From contig VZTG01001990.1 of NCBI GenBank assembly GCA_013397845.1, forward strand, positions 186,001-250,000: a DNA stretch of 64,000 nucleotides, written 5' to 3'. Of this stretch, positions 61,781 to 64,000 are shown piece by piece; the first letter of the stretch is position 1, and each line of letters begins with the position of its first letter. This DNA is from Melanocharis versteri. Its lineage: Eukaryota > Chordata > Aves > Passeriformes > Melanocharitidae. A model generated the notes under the pieces. That model was not told the DNA's origin. It did no database searches and was given only the letters and a program-made list of their open reading frames with translations. The position numbers and the translations under genes were made by a program.

Positions 61781-64000
61781 TTCAAGTGTGGCTCTTGCTG
61801 AGACTGTGAGAAGCCTCATGCTGCAGAAAGCCCCCAGGAAGATGGGAAACAGCCGTGGCTATGAATCAGCCCAGAAACAAATGATTCGCTACGGGTAAAT
61901 TCATGGAAATGGCACAGTACTGTAAAGTGTGACAAAGGCTTTTATCCCAGAGCAATGGAAAGCCTTACAGCACCCCCACCTCCCTCTTTCCATGCCATCT
62001 TGGAAGTGTGTTAATTATTGCTCTGGGTGTGAATACTCCATGTCTGTAATAAGTCACTCTACACAAGCAAGTCCACTGCCCTTTCCACGCAGAACAATGC
62101 TGGACTGTGCAGAAAAGACTGCTGAAAACATTTAACAAAACATGATTTTAGTGGTCAGAAAGCTGTGATTCAGCAATAACTGATGGACTTGAGAATGGGT
62201 GATTATTTAACTAAAAGTGTTTCCCTGTTGTGCTTGCTGCAGCAGAGATCAATATAGTGAAGACAGGCGGTCCTGCAGAGCTCTTAAGCTCTCCTAGCAA
62301 TGTGTTGCGACACGAGACATGGGGACTCTGTTGCTCTAAAAACCTTCACTCTGTGCAAAACAATATCTTGGTTCCCTGTTGAAAAAGCAAAAAGATTGGT
62401 ACACATTTTGTCCCTATCATCATCCACGAGTTGTGAGGATGCTCTGGCCCTGGGGGTTGGCATATAACTTTAAGGAAAGCATTTAGGACTGACTGACAGG
62501 CAGTGTTATTGATGGAAGTGCTACCTTGTGATGATCCAATGGTGCTTGTTGGCATTCCCAGATCCTTCTATGTCCCCTCATATTTCACAAGGGAAAAAAT
62601 TCTCTCTGCAAAGTTGGACTGCATCGTTAGAAACAGGATGGGAGTTTCACTCTTCTCTGAACTGCATGTTTCTGTGTGATGCCATGAGTTTCCTGAACTT
62701 TAGTTGACATTGGATCATCTTGCTGTTCTAAAGGACAGAGCAGTCTGACTTCAACAAATGAGTCCAGAACTGGACTGCTTTTTATCATGCTGGTTTTTTC
62801 TGTTCCCATTTTATGGCCCTGAATTTTCAAGGGCACCTCTGAATTAATCTTTTCAATTTGTTTTAAGGCCTGCCTGAATTTTCATAATGGGCTGAAAATG
62901 TATATAGAGAAGCCAAGATAATAACTTCAGAGGGAAAGGTATTGCATCATGTTGTTGTACTGGAAGCACAGAGGTATGCTGAGTTTTTCCTTACAAAGAC
63001 TAGACACCTTTTTAGATAAATAACCTTGAAGTAAGAGCATTACCATAGCAAGAGCTTCACCAATACCTCCTTAAATGCCTATTAGCAGACTGCATGTACG
63101 ATATGAACTGCAACAACATCACTACAATTCTACTTAGCTATTCCAAAAGAGAATGCAGGCTGAGACTAACAATTATACTAATGTGCTGTGTTGGTTAATT
63201 GAAGGAATTGATGACATAAAATAAATGTCAGAGTTCAAAGCCAAGTATGCATGTGTGTGTGAGAGAGAGAGAAAATGTATGCAGGTAGGGTTGTCATCAG
63301 CTGGAGCACTTAATACAAGCCTCTGTGATTTTACATCTGGGAAAATATCCAGAAATCCTTTCTAAGCAATGAATTATAGGCTTGTGGGACAGCAATGATA
63401 TACAAGCAAAGCAGCACCTGTAATGAGCTTGCAACCATCACTGAGACCTGGGAACCTTAATGCCCATTAATCTGGGAGGGAAGAGTAAGAATGTGCCAAT
63501 GATGCTAGAAAGACTCATAACATACCCACCTTGTCTTCCACCTGAGTAGGTGCACAGACTGTTAATGAGAACACCATTTTCCCCCCCTATCAGCTTCCTG
63601 GAAAGTATTTGCTTGTCAAAAATAGTTCACAGGGTCATGGTATAATAATTTTCACTAGTCATTACTGCTTCTCTCAGCTTGGTGACTATACTGTGAATTT
63701 GGAAGGGCAGTTTAAAAAAATAATTATGAAAGTATGTCTTGATCAGTGTTGACTCATCAGTTGCTTGGTATATGCAAAAAAATATTATTATCCTTAATTG
63801 TTTCTGTGATACTGTGCTCTGAGAGGAATATCCCTCAAATGAAACCCTTGGGAGAAAACACTGCTCTCAGCTTTTATGATACTGATGTGGCTTGGACTAA
63901 ATTGATCAAACTCATTCCACAGAGTAGCTTAAAGGGACCATTTAGCATTATTCCCAGCTGGCAGCTTGTTCTGTCTAGTTTATAGATTAGTAAAGTGTTT
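61781..64000. other. Unique non-coding DNA to the window end
   Basis: No gene is supportable. A (TG)5 tract followed by an AG repeat sits at about 63251-63272. Small frames (such as 62627-62836 minus and 63746-63985 plus) lack any recognisable domain. Confidence 0.5.

Noticed and set aside
1..64000. tRNA, rRNA, CRISPR array or prokaryotic gene cluster
   Set aside because: No cloverleaf-like tRNA, rRNA landmark, spacer-repeat array or bacterial gene spacing was seen; the sequence is vertebrate-like throughout.

Overview
The window looks like gene-poor nuclear DNA of a vertebrate, most probably a bird. It is AT-leaning and CpG-poor, has stops in all frames over most of its length, and shows no operons, ribosome binding sites or closely packed genes. 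The lineage call rests on CR1 (chicken repeat 1) LINE copies whose 3' ends carry the typical avian tail: the block around GGTCTTTTCCAACC followed by short repeats of ATTCTATG. No protein-coding gene can be named with confidence. The window could be intergenic or lie inside one or more long introns; the sequence alone does not decide which.

Layout. Positions 1-9990 are unique non-coding DNA with one candidate terminal exon on the minus strand (498-888) and remnants of short foldback elements (about 5396-5455 and 6876-6966). At about 9995-11405 lies an old, strongly decayed CR1/L3-like LINE (reverse transcriptase part plus 3' end). From 11.4 to 24.7 kb the DNA is mostly unstructured, with a G/T-rich strand-asymmetric patch, a (GAT)11 microsatellite and a 40-bp-period repeat. 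A near-perfect 58-bp tandem duplication (24739-24855) sits just before a nested pair of CR1 copies (24961-25676), in which a minus-strand CR1 has landed near the 3' end of a plus-strand CR1. From 25.7 to 49.6 kb I see a MIR-like SINE (29495-29632), weaker MIR-like remnants and one charged candidate exon on the minus strand (42179-42494).

At 49601-49745 there is a compact CpG cluster led by two palindromes, unlike the DNA around it. A CR1 3' end lies at 51318-51437. At 59281-59937 three copies of a 20-bp repeat stand just upstream of two consecutive coding-like frames broken by a frameshift. This is the best candidate for a decayed protein-coding insertion, possibly retroviral env-like, but that identity is unproven. 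A small CpG-bearing segment at 61540-61780 with SOX-like and GATA-like sites is a candidate regulatory element.

No set of genes working together can be described. The supportable content is repeats, decayed mobile elements and a few candidate exons or regulatory patches, each labelled with its uncertainty.
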